A stretch of DNA of 64,000 nucleotides from Pseudonocardia alaniniphila (GCF_022524485.1 NZ_JAKXMK010000004.1:62001-126000), one strand, 5' to 3'; positions 44,052-62,165 are shown, counted from the first letter of the stretch. Translations and numbers: made by a program. The notes: generated by a model from the sequence alone, not told the origin.

Positions 44052-45242
44052 CTACTGGGAGACGATCAGCGGCATCCGGGCGAGGCCGTAGGAGCCCTGG
44101 CGCGTGCGCAGCTGCGGTGGGTCGGCCGGGTCGAAGGAGAACCGGTCGATGCACTCGTAGTAGGCGCGGAACGACCGGTCCGCTAGCAGCCGCGACAGCG
44201 CGGCGCCCGGGCAGAAGTGCGGGCCGGCCCCGAAGCCCATGTGGGCGGCGTTGCCCGGGCGGTTGATGTCGAACACGTCGGGCCGGTCGAACCGCCGCGG
44301 GTCACGGTTGGCCGAGCCGAGCAGCACGTGGATGAGTGCGCCCCGCGGGATGTGGACGCCGTGCCGCACGATGTCCTCACGGGTGCGGCGCAGCAGCCAC
44401 TGGGTGGGCGCGTAGAAGCGCAGGTACTCCTCGATGTAGTCCCTGGTCCGGTCGGGCTCGGCGCGCAGCCGCGCGGCGAGCGCGGGGTCGTCGAGGAGCA
44501 TCTTGAAGCCGCCGCCGAGCAGGTTCATGGTCGTCTCGTGACCGGCCGCGACGAACGACCAGGCCATCGTCACCATCTCGTCGCGGGTGAGGTTGCCCTC
44601 CTCGTGCTGCACCACCAGCTCGCCGAGGATGTCGCCCTTGTTGGGCTGTCCCTTGCGGGCCTGGGCCATCTCGCCCATGTAGTTGCCGAAGTCGACGAGA
44701 TCCTCGAAGAAGCCGGGTGCCTCGTCGGGGTCCATGCCCGCGGCCACGGCGAACATGTTCATGACGGCGCTCGACCAGCGCCGCAGGCTCGCCTTGCGGT
44801 CCAGCGGGATGCCCAGCATGCCGCCGATGACGCGCAGCGGCAGCTCGGTGGTGTACGCCTCGACGAACTCGACGCGGGGCTGCGAGAGCACGTCGGCGAT
44901 CAGCTTGTCGACGATGTCCTGCACCCAGTCGCCGAGGGTGCGCACCAGCCGGGCGTTGAACGCCTGGTTGGTCATGTGCCGCAGGCGGGTGTGGTCGGGG
45001 GCGTCGCGGTTCACCAGCATCGGCAGGTTGAGGTAGTCCTCCTGCCGGATCTGCGAGGAGTACAGCTGCTTGTCGCGCAGCGCCTCGGCCACATCGTCGT
45101 AGCGGCTGTACATGTAGAAGTCGGTGCCGTCCCACGCTCCGCCGCGGACGTGGTGGACGGGCGCCTCCTCCCTCAGCCGCTCGTAGAGCGGCCACGGGTC
45201 GGTGCGGTAGTCCAGGGCGGTCAGGTCGATGGCGATGGTCAT
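44052..45242 (-). CDS. Cytochrome P450
   Basis: This 396-residue P450 shows the I-helix AAGHETTMNLL, the ExxR of EEYLRFYAPTQWLLRR and the haem loop FGAGPHFCPGAALSRL, with Cys344 as ligand. Actinobacterial length and lack of a membrane anchor indicate a soluble class I enzyme needing a ferredoxin partner, which is not encoded nearby. ATG 45242 follows GGAGG, 23 bp after PKS2. It probably hydroxylates or oxidises the polyketide or the fatty starter. Confidence 0.93.
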   Translation of the reverse strand: MTIAIDLTALDYRTDPWPLYERLREEAPVHHVRGGAWDGTDFYMYSRYDDVAEALRDKQLYSSQIRQEDYLNLPMLVNRDAPDHTRLRHMTNQAFNARLVRTLGDWVQDIVDKLIADVLSQPRVEFVEAYTTELPLRVIGGMLGIPLDRKASLRRWSSAVMNMFAVAAGMDPDEAPGFFEDLVDFGNYMGEMAQARKGQPNKGDILGELVVQHEEGNLTRDEMVTMAWSFVAAGHETTMNLLGGGFKMLLDDPALAARLRAEPDRTRDYIEEYLRFYAPTQWLLRRTREDIVRHGVHIPRGALIHVLLGSANRDPRRFDRPDVFDINRPGNAAHMGFGAGPHFCPGAALSRLLADRSFRAYYECIDRFSFDPADPPQLRTRQGSYGLARMPLIVSQ

Positions 45243-45265
45243 GGCGCCTCCACGGATCAGGTCGG

Positions 45266-48200
45266 TCACAACTGCGCGGGCGGGTCGACGAATCCGGCGG
45301 TCACGAACGAGCGCAGGACGGTGCCCACCAGATCGGCATCGATCGGCGGGCAGATGACGGCCTCGCCGAGAGCGCGGCGGGTCTCCTCGGACGTGGAGAC
45401 CGGGAGGCGGACGTCGTCGGCGGTGTCCTCGAGGAACGGCGCGAGACCGAGCAGCGCGAGCGTGCCGGAGCTGCGGTTGGTGATCGTGGTGCGCCACTCG
45501 TCGAAGGGCAGGCGCCGCATCGGGTAGCCGTGCTGCTCGACCAGGTCGAACAGGGCGGTCCAGCTGATCGGCCGGTCGTGGACGAGGTGGAAGGTCCGGG
45601 CTTCCGGTGCGTGTGCCTGTGCCGACAGCGCGACGACGCCGCGCGCCACCACGTCGATCGGCGCAGGCTGCACCGGCATGGCCATCGTGTCGGGGGCGAG
45701 GCCGGCCTCCATGCAGCCCTTCAGGATCATCATCAGGTGATCCATCCGGTTGAACGCGCCGGTGGTGCTGTGCCAGCCGGTGTTGATGCGGTGGATCGTC
45801 ACCGGCAGGCCGCGTTCGGCCGCCGTGCGCACCATCCGCTCCGCCACCCACTTGCTCTGGGCGTAGCCGACGACCAGGGGGCCGCTGTTCTCCAGCGGTT
45901 CGTCCTCGCCCACCGACCCCGGCTCGTACTCGGTGGAGGAGAAGACGCCGACGGTGGAGATGAAGTGCACCGGCCGCGGGTCGCCGAGCGTGGCCAGCCG
46001 CAGGACCTCCCGGGTGCCGTCGACGTTGGCCGGGGCGAGGCCGCGGTAGGGGTAGGTCCACTTGACCATCCCGCCGCAGTGCAGCACCGAGCCCACCTGC
46101 TCGTGCAGCGCGGTGAAGGCGTCCTCGGTCAGCCCGAGCCGGGGCTCGGCCAGGTCGCCGAGTACCGGCCGGATCCGCCCCGCCGCGTCACCGACGTCGA
46201 TGCCGTAGCGCTGCAGGTTCGACGTGATACGGGCGGTCGCCTCCTGCTCGTCGGCCGCGCGGACGTGGCACAGCACGTCGGCCCCGTCCCGGCGCAACAG
46301 CTCGTCGAGCAGGAACGCGCCGACGTAGCCGGTGGCGCCGGTCAGTAGCGTCGCCGCCGGTGCGGGGGCCGAGGGCGCGCCGCGCGCGGTGATCGCCGGG
46401 TCGAGCTCGGCCAGCGCGAGCATCTCGTCCACGGTCATCCGACGGGTCCGGGAGGGGGGCCGCCGCGGTGCCGTCGTCGCCTCGTCCGGGGTGGTGCCGG
46501 GCCCGGTGATCTGCGGCGCGAGGGTGCGCGCCAGGTCGTCGACACCGGTGCTCCGGAACAGCGTCTCCAGCGTGATGCGCACGCCCGTGGAGCGGTGGGC
46601 AGCGCTCTCCAGCTCGGCGAGCATCAGCGAGTCGGCCAGATCGACGAGCGGTACGTCGCGCGCGACGTCGTCGACGGCCGAATGGCGGACCGCGGCGAGC
46701 AGCGCGGCCAGGTGGGCGGCCAGCAAGGCCTCGCGCCCGGCGGCGTCCGCGGCGTCGAAGGCGGCCCGGTCGAGCTCGGCGACATCCGTGGTGGTCATGG
46801 TGCCGGTGGTGCTGACGCGGTCGAGCGCGTCGGGGGTGACCGGCCGGAACGCGACGCCGAGCAGCTCCGCGGCCACGGTGCCGTCCGGGGCGCACAGCAC
46901 CAGGTCGCCGACGGCCCCGCCCGCGGCGGGGGCGGTGTCGCGCAGCGTCGCGGTGCCGCGCAGCGTCGGGTGGTCCAGCGACCCGTGCACGACGAGGCGC
47001 TCGAACCCGGTGCCGAGGTGCACGGGCCCGGATCCGCCCGCGCCCGGCCGGGCCGCACCGACGAGCTGGACCGCGGCGTCGAGCCGCAGCAGCTCCGGCC
47101 GGATCCCGGCGGCGAGGCCGGCGGCGTGGGCGGGGGGCTCGCCGATGTCGCCCACGGCCACTCCGTCGCGGCGGCCGTAGCGGGTGACCACCCGGAAGCT
47201 CTCGCCGAGCCGGAAGTCCGGGTGCCAGGCGTCCCGGTAGAACTCCTGCCCGTCCCCGGTGAGCTCCGGCCACGGCCCCGCGCTCACCGCCGGTGCGGCG
47301 CCCCCCTCCGGACCACCCGCGGCGACGGAGCACCGCAGGTGCCGGTTCCACCCGCCGTCGGGGGCCGCGCTGAAGACCTGCACCGCGGCGCGGCCGTCCG
47401 CCGGCGGGTCGAGCACCACCTGCAGGGTCGCGGTCTCGTCGTCGGCTAGGACCAGGGGACGCTGCAGCTCCAGGTCGCCGAGTGCGGCCTCGCCGCCGAG
47501 CACCTCGGCGGCCGTGCGCAGCACCAGCTCCAGGAACACGACGCCGGGCACGACGATGCGCCCGTGCACCCGGTGCTCGTCCAGGAACGGGACGGTGGCC
47601 AGGGACACCGCCGTCTGAGCGACCGCCGGGCCGGTGGCCGTGCGCAGCAGCGTCGGCGGCAGCCAGCCGGGTGGGCGTGACCGTCGGCGCCCCTCGCCGG
47701 TGATGGCCGCGGTGGCCGCGTCGGTCCAGTGCGTGCGGCGCTGGAAGGCGTAGCCGGGCAGGCGCGGCAGTGCGGCCGGCCGGGGACCGTTCACCCGGGT
47801 CCAGTCGAGCTGCCCGCCCGCGACCCACAGCCGTGCGACGGCGGTCTCGAGCCCGGCCGGACCGCCGACCTGCGCGGCACTGGGCCCCGCGACCAGCGTG
47901 TGGGGCCGGCCCTCCGGTGTCGCCTCGACCTCGGCGGCCGGGCGCGGCCGGCTCGCCCGCGCGCTCCAGTACTCCGCCGACGCCGGCCCGAGGCGCAGGA
48001 CGTCGGCCGGAGCGTCGGTCACCAGCTCGGCCTGCGCGGCGGCGAGCGTGGTCGTCGCCAGCAACCCGGACGGGTGCTGCCCGGCACACTCGGCGGCGAC
48101 CAGCCGGGCGGCGTCGCCTGCGCTCATGACGCCGGCGACGACGGCCGCGGCGTACGCGCCGACGCCGTGGCCGACGACGAGGTCCGGTCGCACCCCGACC

Positions 48201-50148
48201 GACTCCCACCAGCGCCCGAGCGCGACGCCGAGTGCGAATACGGCGGGTCCTGGGTCCGGCGCCGTGGCCCCGGCGTCGAGGAGCAGCTGTAGCGGCCCGT
48301 CGTCGACGGGACCGAGCACGCCCGCCAGTTCGTCCAGCGCCTCGGTGATCGCCTGCTCGGTTCCGTACCGCCCGGCGAGCACACCGGCGAGGCCGTCGGC
48401 GGATCCGGGCATGACCAGCGCGACCGACGGGGCCCGGCCCCCGCGGCGCCCCCGGAAGGTGGACGGGGGAGTCGCGTCGGCGGCGGCCACGGCGTCGAGG
48501 CCGACGAGCAACTCGGGCAATGACCCGGCGAGCACCACGGCCCGCTCGGCGAGATCCGCCCGGCCGACGCCCGCGGCGTGGGCGACCGCCCGCAGGTCGG
48601 GATCGGGGCTCGCGCGCAGGTGCTCGGCGAGGCGCGCCGCGGTCCGGCGCATCGCGGTCACGTCGCCACCGGCGATCTTGACCAGAACCGGGGCCGCGGT
48701 CGGGGCCGCAGCAGGCACCGCGGCCGGCGCGGGCGGCCCGCTCAGCACCACGTGGGCGTTGGTGCCCCCGAACCCGAACGACGACGTGCCCGCGATCCGC
48801 TCCGCCCCGGGCAGCCCGATCGGCGCCGTCGGGATCGTCACCGGCAGCTCGTCCCACCTCACGTGGGGGTTGGGGCGGACCAGATTGAGGTGGCGCGGCA
48901 CCGTCCCGTGGTGGACGACGAGCACGGCCTTGATCAGCCCGGCGATCCCGGCCGCGGCCTCCAGGTGCCCGATGTTGGTCTTGACCGAGCCGACGACCAC
49001 CGGCCGATCCGCCGGGCGCCCGGCCCCGAGAACCGCGGCGAGGGCCGTGATCTCGATGGGGTCGCCGAGCGGGGTACCGGTGCCGTGGCACTCGACGTAG
49101 CCGATGTCGGCGCCCGCCACCCCGGCCATGGCGAGCGCGCGGGTGATCACGTCCTGCTGGGCGGGCCCGCGCGGCACGGTGAGCCCGGAGCTGGCACCGT
49201 CCTGGTTCACCGCCGACCCGCGGATCACGGCGAGGACGTCCTGGCCGTCGCGCACCGCGGCGTCGAGGCGACGGAGCACGACGACACCGCAGCCCTCGCC
49301 GCGCACGTACCCGTCGGCGCCGCCGTCGAAGGTGTGGCACTGACCAGTCGGGGACAGCATGTTGCCCTTCGCGAGGGCGACCGTCGACTCCGGCGACAGC
49401 AACAGGTTCACTCCGCCGACCAGCGCCGTGTCGCACTCGCCGAGCCGCAGCGCCTGGCTCGCCAGGTGCACTGCCACCAGCGATGACGAGCACGCGGTGT
49501 CGACGACGAGGCTCGGCCCCTCCAACCCCAGCGCGTAGGAGACGCGGTTGGCGGCCATGTTCCCGGAGCCGCCGGTGGCCGCGTAGCCGCCGAGGTCGGT
49601 GACGCCGCCCGCGGCCACGTGGAGCCGCTCGTAGTCCGAGCCGCCCATGCCGACGAAGACGCCGGTGCGGGTGCCCCGCATCCGGTCGGGGGCGAGCCCG
49701 GCGTGCTCGAGTGCCTCCCACGCCACCTCCAGCACCATCCGGTGCTGCGGGTCCATGCTGACCGCCTCGCGGGGCGGGATGCCGAACAGCTCGGCGTCGA
49801 ACTCCCGGACGCCGTCCACGAACCCGCCGTGCCGGGCGTAGGAGCGGCCGGGCGCGGCGGGGTCGGCGGAGTAGTAGGCGTCGACGTCCCAGCGGTCGGC
49901 GGGCACCTCGCCGATGCCCGAGCGGCCCTCGGCGAGCAGTGCCCAGAAGCTGTCGGCGTCGACGACCCCGCCGGGGAGGCGGCAGCCCAGGCCCAGCACC
50001 GCGATCGGTGCGGTCGCGGCGGAGCGGGCCTCCTCGGCCTCGGCGCGGGCGGCGCGGATGCCCTCCACCGCGCGGCGGAGCAGGTCGGCGCGTTCCTGGT
50101 GGGTGGGGGCCGGGGGGTCGAGGTCGGGTCGGGCGGTGTCGATCGTCG

Positions 50149-50152
<4 letters not shown>
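45266..50152 (-). CDS. Type I PKS, one module: KS-(inactive AT)-DH-ACP-thioester reductase
   Basis: The protein has 1628 residues. The KS (about residues 46-470) has Cys221 in DTACSSSL, HGTGTPLGDP and KTNIGHLEAAAG, so it looks competent. The AT remnant (about 570-790) is triply damaged: the GQG oxyanion motif reads GSADG, the GHSxG nucleophile reads GHGVG with Gly663 in place of Ser, and about 110 residues, including the catalytic His segment, are missing. A DH domain follows with His860 in LDEHRVHGRIVVPG and LLRLDAAVQLVGAA. The ACP Ser is 1175 in LADSLMLAEL. The C-terminal 400 residues are an NAD(P)H-dependent thioester reductase (TGATGYVGAF, GYAQSKW), which releases the chain as aldehyde or alcohol. 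The start overlaps the PKS1 stop by 4 bp. Confidence 0.93.
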
Positions 50153-57672
<7,520 letters not shown>

Positions 57673-57796
57673 GCTCGAGCTCCTTCGGCACGGAGGAAGT
57701 GCAGGCCCGCGGGCGCCTGCGAGCAGGGCCGCTGACGAGGGCCTCTGGATGCGACAGTGCGTAGTCACAAAGTCACTGAACCGGGTGACGGCGACA

Positions 57797-57962
57797 ACCC
57801 CTAGGAACCCCTGACGGCGTCCGATGACCGCCCTACCCGCGCCGACGTCCCGCTCGGCGCGGCCCGGACCAGCCTTCGGCCCCGATCGGGGTAGGGGCCT
57901 CCTGGGGTACTGCGCGGGCACCCGGCCCCGCACGCTCGGTCCGACACGAACCAGCTGGGGGT
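57797..57962. promoter_or_regulatory. Divergent PKS1/carboxyltransferase control region with repeated hexamers
   Basis: ACCCCT occurs twice at a 10-bp interval (57797-57802, 57807-57812). On the plus strand GGGGTA occurs at 57888-57893, 57904-57909 and again just before the carboxyltransferase start (57958-57963). Repeats at helical spacing suggest a tandem-binding activator, possibly the LAL regulator. No other gene lies in 57673-57966. Confidence 0.4.
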
Positions 57963-57966
57963 AGGA

Positions 57967-59394
57967 ATGGCCGTCACGAGCGATGTCCCGATCACGGTCG
58001 AGCCGGACCGCAACCATCTGCGGCCGGCCGCCCGGCTGCAGGCCCTGCTCGACACCGGGTCGATCTCCCTGATCACCGAGGACGACGGGGTGCTGGCCGT
58101 CCACGGCCACATCGACGGGCGGCCGGTGGTCGCCTTCTGCTGCGACGCGACGATCAAGGGCGGGGCGCTGGGCCTGGGCGGGGCCCGCGTCATCGTCGGT
58201 GCGACGGACACCGCGGTGGAGCGCGGCTGCCCGGTCGTCGGCCTGTGGCACTCCGGCGGCGCGCAGCTGGCGGCGGGTGTGCACTCGCTCCACGGCGCGG
58301 GGGAGATGTTCGCCGCGATGACGCGGGCGTCGGGCCGGGTCCTGCAGCTCTCGGTCGTGCTCGGTCCCGCCGCCGGTGCCGCGGCCTACGGACCGGCTCT
58401 GACCGACGTCGTGGTGCTCGCCGAGCAGGGCCGGATCTTCGTGACCGGGCCCGAGGTCGTCCGCAGCGTCACCGGCGAGCAGGTCGACATGACCAGCCTC
58501 GGCGGGCCGGAGGCACACGGCCCGCGGTCGGGCGTGGCGCACATCCTCGCCACCTCGGAGGCGGACGCGATCGACCGCGCCCGGCGGATCGTCTCGTTCG
58601 TCCGGAGGCCCGAGCGGGCCCGGGCCGTGCCCAGCGACCCGGATCGCGACCCGGGCGCGCACCTCCCCGCTCGTGCCCAGCGCGCCTACGACGTGCATCC
58701 GATCATCCGTGACCTGCTCGACGCCCCGGACGACCCGGCCGGGTTCGAGGAGTTCCAGGCGACCTGGGCGACCAGCGTGGTCGTCGGGCTGGGTCGCATC
58801 GAGGGCCGCACCGTCGGGGTGGTGGCCAACAACCCGCTGCGCAAGGGCGGGTGCCTGGACTCGGCGAGCGCGGAGAAGGCGGCCCGCTTCGTGCGCATGT
58901 GCGACGCGTTCGGCGTCCCGCTCGTCGTGCTCGTCGACGTCCCGGGGTACCTGCCGGGTGTCGACCAGGAGTGGAACGGGGTGGTGCGGCGCGGGGCCAA
59001 GCTGTTGCACGCGTTCGCGGAGGCCACGGTCCCCCGCGTGACGGTGGTGCTGCGCAAGGCGTTCGGAGGGGCGTACATCGCGATGAACTCCCGGGCGCTC
59101 GGCGCCACGGCCGTCTACGCCTGGCCGCAGGCCGAGGTGGCCGTGATGGGAGCGGAGGCCGCGGTCAAGGTGCTGCACCGCAAGGCGCTGGCGGCGGCTC
59201 CCGACCGGGTGCGGGCGACGCTGCTCGCCGAGCTCGTCGCCCGTCAGGTGCAGGAAGCAGGTGGTGTGCGACGCGCGATGGAGATCGGTGCCGTCGACGA
59301 GGTGATCGAGCCCTGCCGTACCCGTTCGATGATCGCGGCGGTGATCCGCGGCGCCGCCGTCCGCTCCGGGCGGCACGGGAACATCCCGCTGTGA
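57967..59394 (+). CDS. Acyl-CoA carboxylase carboxyltransferase (beta) subunit
   Basis: This 475-residue protein has the two crotonase-like halves of AccD/PccB proteins: ATIKGGALGLGGARVIVGATDTAVERGCPVVGLWHSGGAQ and GRVLQLSVVLGPAAGAAAYGPALTD in the N-half, then FGVPLVVLVDVPGYLPGVDQEWNGVVRRGAKLLHAF and KAFGGAYIAMNSRALGATAVYAWPQAEVAVMGAEAAVKVLHR in the C-half. It transfers CO2 from biotin to an acyl-CoA and would supply the PKS extender. It is divergent from PKS1 and overlaps the biotin carrier gene by 4 bp. No biotin carboxylase is in the window. Confidence 0.92.
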   Translation: MAVTSDVPITVEPDRNHLRPAARLQALLDTGSISLITEDDGVLAVHGHIDGRPVVAFCCDATIKGGALGLGGARVIVGATDTAVERGCPVVGLWHSGGAQLAAGVHSLHGAGEMFAAMTRASGRVLQLSVVLGPAAGAAAYGPALTDVVVLAEQGRIFVTGPEVVRSVTGEQVDMTSLGGPEAHGPRSGVAHILATSEADAIDRARRIVSFVRRPERARAVPSDPDRDPGAHLPARAQRAYDVHPIIRDLLDAPDDPAGFEEFQATWATSVVVGLGRIEGRTVGVVANNPLRKGGCLDSASAEKAARFVRMCDAFGVPLVVLVDVPGYLPGVDQEWNGVVRRGAKLLHAFAEATVPRVTVVLRKAFGGAYIAMNSRALGATAVYAWPQAEVAVMGAEAAVKVLHRKALAAAPDRVRATLLAELVARQVQEAGGVRRAMEIGAVDEVIEPCRTRSMIAAVIRGAAVRSGRHGNIPL

Positions 59395-59666
59395 GCGAGC
59401 TCGCGAGCGCAGCGCGGACCGAGCGCGGCGAGGGACCAGGGGGCAGCGGTCTCCGGGCCGAGGCCGACCTCGTGGCGCGGGTGCTCGAGGTGCGCGTGGT
59501 GGCCGGTCAGCGGGTGGCGGAGGGCGAGGAGCTCGTGCTGCTGGAGTCGATGAAGATGGAGATCCCCGTACTGGCCGGGCGGGCCGGCTCGGTGGCGGAG
59601 GTCGCCGTCGCCGTCGGCGCGGCGGTTCAGCCTGGTGACCTCCTGGTACTGCTCAGCGCTGACTGA
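59391..59666 (+). CDS. Biotin carboxyl carrier protein (free-standing)
   Basis: This 91-residue protein begins with GTG 59391 inside the stop of the carboxyltransferase gene (GTGAG). After a 25-residue polar leader comes a biotinyl domain: EADLVARVLEVRVVAGQRVAEGEELVLLESMKMEIPVLAGRAG, where the Lys in ESMKMEIP is the biotinylation site. Actinobacterial acyl-CoA carboxylases usually carry this domain fused to biotin carboxylase, so a lone carrier is unusual. It must pair with a biotin carboxylase encoded elsewhere, or with a decarboxylase-type complex. Confidence 0.88.
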   Translation: MSELASAARTERGEGPGGSGLRAEADLVARVLEVRVVAGQRVAEGEELVLLESMKMEIPVLAGRAGSVAEVAVAVGAAVQPGDLLVLLSAD

Positions 59667-59667
59667 G

Positions 59668-59928
59668 TCACGCGGGCCAGTTCCGCAGGAGGGCGTCGAG
59701 GATCCGGGGCCAGATCTCCTGGGTGTCGGGGGCGCTGTGGCTGAACCCGCCGCCCATCTCCAGGCTGACGTAGCCGTGGACGACGCTGCCGAGCAGCCGG
59801 ACCGCGGCGGTCTGATCCGGTGCCGCGAGGTCGTAGCCGCGCAGGATCGCCCGCGCCATCTCCGCGTGCCTGCCACCCGCGCTGGCGGCCGCCGTCGGCG
59901 GGTCGAGCCGGAGCCGGGCGGCGGGCCT
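59668..59928 (-). pseudogene. Truncated TetR-family regulator (C-terminal part only)
   Basis: The last roughly 87 codons read RLRLDPPTAAASAGGRHAEM, then ARAILRGYDLAAPDQTAAVR, VVHGYVSLEMGGGFSHSAPD and a normal C-terminus. This matches the end of WHG-type TetR regulators. An in-frame stop lies at 59929-59931 and no helix-turn-helix precedes it. The break falls about 25 bp before the right SDR-promoter repeat, so the gene was probably cut by that rearrangement. Confidence 0.75.
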
Positions 59929-59952
59929 TTAGGCAGTCATGAAGCCGCTCAC

Positions 59953-60330
59953 TAATTGCTAAGCTGCGCGAGACACATTTAGCATACCGAAATATGTGAA
60001 AGTGGGCGCACCGGCAAGGGTGGTGAGGCATCCTTCGTGCACACCGATGCCGCCGACGAGGAGTCGGTGGCCGGGTTGATCGAGACGAGTGTCGAGCGTC
60101 TTTCCGGTGTCGATGTGGCCTTCTTCAACGCGGGACTGCAGCGTTCGGGCCCCGTGACGGAGTTCAGCGCCGACGAGTGGGACGTGCTGTTTCGGGTCAA
60201 TCCGCGGCACTGTTTCCTGGGCGCCAAGTATGTGACGCCCCACCTGAAAGCAGCGGGTGGCGGCGTGGTCGTCTTCACGGCCTCGCTGGCCGCGGTGAAG
60301 GGTGGTCCGGGGCTCACCGCGTACTCGGCT
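59953..60330 (+). pseudogene. Right direct repeat: fragment of the SDR gene and promoter
   Basis: The promoter (59953-60010) and codons equivalent to residues 56-160 of the SDR at 30332 are present and roughly 93-95% identical. The start codon, the nucleotide-binding motif and everything after YSA of the catalytic YSASK are missing. The frame is open through part of it but cannot encode an active enzyme. Same orientation as the left copy. Confidence 0.9.
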
Positions 60331-60425
60331 CGATTGGTGGCTGGCACCTGGCCTCCTGGCAAGTGCGTTTCGACCCGGCGGCCCGATGCCTCAGCGGGGC
60401 TGATGTCCAGGGCTAGCCTCGGGCC

Positions 60426-61396
60426 GTGCAAATCTATGAGTACTCGGGCGAGGGGCTGGAACAATTAGCCCGCCAGAGCTTCATTCCGGTTATCACGCAG
60501 ACTCCTCCCGGCTTCCGCGGGCGGATGGCGCTGCAGGAAATAGGCGAAGCCGTCACGGTATCCCGGGCCTACTCCGGAGGATCTCATCGGACGTTTCGGA
60601 CCGACCGGCTGCGAAGACGCCGGGAGACGACGGGGTGCTCTTCTGTGTGCATGTGGCGGGTCGGAGCCATGTCCGTCAGCACGACCGCTTCGCCGAGCTG
60701 ACAGCCGGCTCAGGGGTGTTCTACGAGGCGCGCAGCGCGTGGGAGCTGCTCTCATCGGGCGAGAGCCGGAGCCTGACGCTGCATTTCTCCCGTGACCTTC
60801 TCCCGCTCCGCACGGCCGAGATCACCGAAGGCTGTGCACGCAGCATGGACCCGGCCGCGCCGGCCATGCAGATGCTGTCCGGATACCTGGATCGACTGTT
60901 CGACCTCGCGGACGACCTCACGGCGTCGCAGCGACTCGACGCCGGGCATGCCGCGATCGATCTGCTCGCAATGGCGCTTCGGGACGTCACCCCCGCCTTA
61001 CCGGGCGACGGCGGCCCGGCGCATGTCCTGCTCGACATGATGCTGACGCACGTGCGCGACCACCTGGCCGACCCGCGGCTGCACGCCGAGGAATTGGCGC
61101 GGCGGCACCATGTGTCGGTTCGCCATGCGCAGACCCTGTTCGAACGGATCGGGACGACGCCTGGTGCGTACCTGCGCGAGCAGCGGCTGCTCGCGGCCCG
61201 GGCGATGCTGTCCGACCCGAGATACGCCGGGGTCGGGATATCGGATGTCGGGGCTGCCGTCGGGTTCCTCAACCTCAGGACGTTCGAGAGGGCGTTCCGG
61301 CGGCAGTTCGGGATGACGCCAGGTGGCTGGCGGCGCGAGCACCTCCACTTCGGACCCACGCCCGGAACCGAGCCGCCGAAAACGTCTCCAGGCTGA
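60426..61396 (+). pseudogene. Frameshifted AraC-family regulator, paralogue of 24962-25933
   Basis: GTG 60426 opens MQIYEYSGEGLEQLARQSF, similar to the start of the intact AraC gene, and continues to about SRAY. The similarity then moves to another frame (SDVSDRPAAKTPGDD, then VLFCVHVAGRSHVRQHDRF) through to GMTPGGWRREH at 61396. A single frameshift near 60570-60590 explains this. The C-terminal HTH pair is intact. GTG 60635 could start a 253-residue protein lacking the first 70 residues, but decay is more likely. The leader CTAGCCTCGGG and the tail after the stop (to about 61465) also match the intact locus. Confidence 0.8.
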
Positions 61397-61672
61397 GCCG
61401 GAATCGTCGTGTCGAGCTGAGATCCCGGTGTGGTCGACTGGGCTCGATACAGCGACTTCTCAGATGGGATGACATGACTGCAACCGCCGATCCCGAGTTG
61501 GCGGCGATCGCGGTCGACACCGGTTGGCTCGCCAGGCCTGATCGCGCACCGTGGGTATCCGGATTGCGGTAGATCCCGTTCGCGCCCTTCTTCGTTTTGG
61601 TCTGATGATGAGGCTGGGCCATGCGGCGAAGTTGCCCGCTGATTCGTGATTCATTCCGATGTGGAGATTCGC

Positions 61673-62112
61673 ATGCCCCCGTTTCCTGCGCTTCTTCTCG
61701 TGCACGGCGCATGGCATGGTCCCTGGGCCTGGCAGCGGCTGATCGAGCAGCTTCCGGACGTCGATGTGCATACCGTCGCGTTGCCGTCCACCGGCAGTGA
61801 TCCGGCTGTTCTCGGCAATCTCGACGACGACGCCGCTGCGGTGACCTGGATCCGGACCTCGCGCAGCAGTCCGTCGCACAGCTTCGCTTCCAGTCCCTCG
61901 TCGCGGTGACGCAGCCGTTGACAGAAGCGGCCTGGCGCCACCACCCCAGCACCTACCTCATCTGTGAGGCGGATTCCGCGCTCCCACCATCCGTCCAGGA
62001 AACGATGGCGAAGCGTGCCGAACGGGTGCGGCGAATTCAGTCCTCGCACTCGCCGTTCCTTTCCCGGCCGACCGAACTGGCCGGACTGATCCGGGAAGAG
62101 CTCAGCCTCTGA
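61673..62112 (+). pseudogene. Alpha/beta hydrolase with internal deletion
   Basis: The 5' part encodes MPPFPALLLVHGAWHGPWAW, followed by DVHTVALPSTGSDPAVLGNL, the start of an EstC-like alpha/beta hydrolase. The frame then shifts, and the 3' part reads QQSVAQLRFQSLVAVTQPLT, STYLICEADSALPPSVQETM and HSPFLSRPTELAGLIREELSL, which is the end of the same family with the catalytic His. The nucleophile elbow (GHSxG) and about 100 residues are missing. A 32-codon open frame at 61474-61572 upstream (DTGWLARPDRAPWVSGLR) is not recognised. No other gene was seen in 61397-61672. Confidence 0.78.
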
Positions 62113-62165
62113 CGGAAGATGCCGCAACGGTGATCGGTGCGATTTACGCGCAGAGAGGGTGACCA

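Noticed and set aside
57673..59376. N-terminal extension of PKS1 to 3075 residues
   Set aside because: The extension is antisense to the carboxyltransferase gene. The KS family start and a GAAGGAG site support ATG 57672.
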